This document shows positions 62,385-64,000 of a stretch of 64,000 bases of DNA, piece after piece (position 1 is the stretch's first letter; every line of letters begins with the position of its first letter). Under the pieces are notes generated by a model that was given only the letters and a program-made list of their open reading frames with translations, did not search any database and had not been told where the DNA came from. Source of the DNA: CAIZWU01 sp942492905 (lineage in GTDB: Bacteria > Verrucomicrobiota > Verrucomicrobiia > Verrucomicrobiales > V1-33); assembly GCA_942492905.1 (NCBI GenBank), contig OW818657.1:5952001-6016000 (forward strand), in the 5' to 3' direction. The position numbers were made by a program, and so were the translations under genes.

Positions 62385-62516
62385 CTTCCCGGCTTTTGGG
62401 CAATCGCAGCCGGTGCCGCAGCCGGACTTGCGGCCACGCAGGGATTTCCACAGGAAGATGCCTGCGGTGAGGGCGACCACGCCAAGAGCCGCGATGCTTT
62501 GCCAGGATTCGTTCAT
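62367..62516 (-). CDS. FeoB-associated Cys-rich membrane protein
   Basis: The 49-residue protein has one membrane segment (SIAALGVVALTAGIFLW) and a cytosolic CGTGCDCP cluster, the pattern of the FeoB-associated Cys-rich (FeoC-like) family. Its ATG overlaps the feoB stop (ATGA), so it is translated with feoB. The proposed role is metal handling at the FeoB exit, unproven. It is too short to be separated by length from the longer open frame that begins at 62690. Confidence 0.85.
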   Translation of the reverse strand: MNESWQSIAALGVVALTAGIFLWKSLRGRKSGCGTGCDCPKAGKSGLPK

Positions 62517-64000
62517 GACAGGAAAAGCCGGGCGACTTGATAAACCGCCACCGCCAGAATATACGCCGTTCCGGTCATGTAGGCGAGTTGGAAAAGCGGC
62601 CATTTCCAGCTTTGAGTCTCCCTGCGGACCACGGCCACCGTGCTCAGGCATTGCATGGCGAACGCATAAAAAACCATCATGGAGAGGCACAACGGCACGG
62701 TGTAAACGGGCCGTCCATCAGGCCAGGTTTCCTGCTTCAGGCGGTCACGGAGTTTCAAGGTTGCAGCGTCCTCATCCGCTTCTTCATCATCCTCCACGCT
62801 GTAAACCACCGACATGGTGCTGACAAAAACTTCGCGGGCCGCGAAGGAAGCGACCAGGCCGATGCCGATTTTCCAATCGGCTCCCATCGGTTTGATGAGG
62901 GGTTCGATGGCATGTCCCATGCGGCCCGCCACGCTGTGCGCGAGGGCTTCGGATTTGGTCCCGGATTCCAATTTTGGATAGGTGGAAGCCGCCCACAGGA
63001 GAATGGATAAGCCGAGGATGACGGTGCCGGCGCGCCGGATGAAGATCCAGGCGCGGTTCAGGGTTTGCCGGATGATCGACACGAACGACGGCATTTTGTA
63101 CCCGGGCAATTCCAGAATCATGGCGGAGGCTGCTCCCGGAAGGAGTTTTTTATTGAAGAGCCAGGCAAAAAAGAAAGCTCCTCCAATACCGAGACCATAG
63201 AGTCCGAGAAGAATCGCCGCTTTGGTCAGGGCAGACACCGTCCCTTGGGGAACGAGCGCGGCAATGAGAAGCAGATAGACCGGCAACCGTGCCGAGCACG
63301 AGGCCAGCGGAGCGATCAAAATGGTAATCAAACGGTCCCTCGGGCTGTCGATGGTGCGGGTGGCCATCACCCCAGGGACGGCGCAGGCGTGGCTGCCCAG
63401 CAGGGGCAGGAAACTTTTTCCCGTGAGGCCGACACGGCTCATGATGCGGTCCATCAGGAAGGCAATGCGGGCCATATAACCGGTGTCCTCCATGAAGCCG
63501 ATCACAAAGAACAGGATGAGAATCTGGGGCAGGAAAATCAGCACCCCGCTGACTCCGGCCAGCACGCCGTCGGTGATCAAATCACGCAGGTCCCCGGCCG
63601 CCATCCATCCGGTGACGGCTTTCTCCAGCATTTGGAAGACCACCTCGATCCACCCCATGGGAATCTCCACCACGGAGAAAATGAGATAAAACAGGAACGA
63701 CAACGTGCCGATGAGAAAGACCCAGCCCCAAAACCGATGCAGCAGCACCGCATCCATCCGGTCGGTCAGGGTCGCCGAAGCTTCATCAGGGCGGTGCACA
63801 ATATCGCTGACAGCTTCGTGGATGGCGTCATAGCGGGACGCCACCAGACGGTCTTCCCAGCCGGGAATCTCGCGTTCGAGCTGGTCCCGGGCGGCTTGGA
63901 TGATTTTAATGGATTTGGGATCCAGCCCGTAATGGGAGGGATCGTGTCCGGAAATGAGATAGAGCGGTTCGAGGAGCGACGCGGTGCGGCCCACCACGCC
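62513..64000 (-). CDS. feoB: Ferrous iron transporter FeoB, C-terminal part (5' end beyond window)
   Basis: The visible 495 residues hold the membrane part of FeoB. Gate blocks are present: LIFLPQILILFFVIGFMEDTGY split across two helices, LGSHACAVPGVMATRTI, and LASCSARLPVYLLLIAA. The frame remains open at the window edge; the N-terminal G domain is outside. The cytosolic helical segment before the first membrane helix (about first 95 visible residues) is the usual linker. The small Cys-rich gene follows with an ATGA overlap. Confidence 0.95.
   Translation of the reverse strand, partial: GVVGRTASLLEPLYLISGHDPSHYGLDPKSIKIIQAARDQLEREIPGWEDRLVASRYDAIHEAVSDIVHRPDEASATLTDRMDAVLLHRFWGWVFLIGTLSFLFYLIFSVVEIPMGWIEVVFQMLEKAVTGWMAAGDLRDLITDGVLAGVSGVLIFLPQILILFFVIGFMEDTGYMARIAFLMDRIMSRVGLTGKSFLPLLGSHACAVPGVMATRTIDSPRDRLITILIAPLASCSARLPVYLLLIAALVPQGTVSALTKAAILLGLYGLGIGGAFFFAWLFNKKLLPGAASAMILELPGYKMPSFVSIIRQTLNRAWIFIRRAGTVILGLSILLWAASTYPKLESGTKSEALAHSVAGRMGHAIEPLIKPMGADWKIGIGLVASFAAREVFVSTMSVVYSVEDDEEADEDAATLKLRDRLKQETWPDGRPVYTVPLCLSMMVFYAFAMQCLSTVAVVRRETQSWKWPLFQLAYMTGTAYILAVAVYQVARLFLS

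Noticed and set aside
1..64000. tRNA or rRNA genes and insertion sequences
   Set aside because: No T-loop-like motif with a cloverleaf, no conserved rRNA stretch and no transposase frame was seen by eye on either strand.

Overview
The window is a GC-rich chromosomal stretch that most likely comes from a member of the Verrucomicrobia (PVC group). The clues are taxonomic habits read from the proteins: a DUF1549/DUF1501/planctomycete-type cytochrome set, a PEP-CTERM protein, very large secreted lamin-tail/CotH proteins, NPSF(E)-repeat exoproteins, an ECF sigma factor followed by a FecR-like membrane partner, an iduronate-sulfatase-like sulfatase, and a branching enzyme of the eukaryotic subfamily. 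No rRNA, tRNA, CRISPR array, transposase or integrase was found. The assignment is inference; there is no marker RNA in the window.

Layout. 1-3277: glycogen synthesis (glgA, cut by the window edge, and glgB). 3400-8244: DUF4870 membrane protein, fasciclin protein, DNA polymerase IV, an RMDN-like TPR protein and a FAD oxidoreductase. 8326-13080: a sulfur-acquisition locus (Rrf2 regulator, YezD/DUF2292, outer-membrane porin, SsuA-SsuB-SsuC type ABC transporter). 13143-17482: leuS, an unknown acidic protein, rlmN. 17548-27548: an exoprotein block (two NPSFE-repeat proteins, a 1523-residue lamin-tail/CotH protein, a sulfatase). 27653-37674: Rieske protein, then a nitrogen-acquisition block on the minus strand: outer-membrane protein plus urtABCDE, and glnK-amt; both units carry a sigma-54 type -24/-12 element. 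37973-41581: Gfo/Idh/MocA oxidoreductase, XylR-like AraC regulator and a probable 2-keto-3-deoxygluconate kinase. 41916-44682: glycine-rich RRM protein and an OmpR-type two-component pair. 45021-49456: DUF1549, DUF1501 and a cytochrome-LRR protein. 49651-51805: PadR regulator with its membrane partner, and a YcaQ-like DNA glycosylase. 51861-56447: a single 1528-residue TIR-NACHT-WD40 protein resembling an NLR-type immune receptor. 56714-59973: DUF971 protein, an unknown protein, a small membrane protein, an SPFH protein and a DUF5615/DUF433 toxin-antitoxin pair. 60148-64000: ECF sigma factor, an anti-sigma/secretin-like fusion, and feoB (cut by the edge) with its small Cys-rich companion.

The genes work together in a few clear units: storage polysaccharide synthesis, scavenging of organic sulfur, scavenging of urea and ammonium under nitrogen control, uronate-type sugar use, and ferrous iron uptake. 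The most unusual items are the TIR-NACHT-WD40 receptor, whose ten 42-residue WD repeats are almost identical except at a few surface positions; the sigma-factor partner in which an anti-sigma-like region and one membrane segment are joined to STN-like and secretin-like domains; and the PadR gene, whose start codon lies inside a perfect 13-bp inverted repeat.
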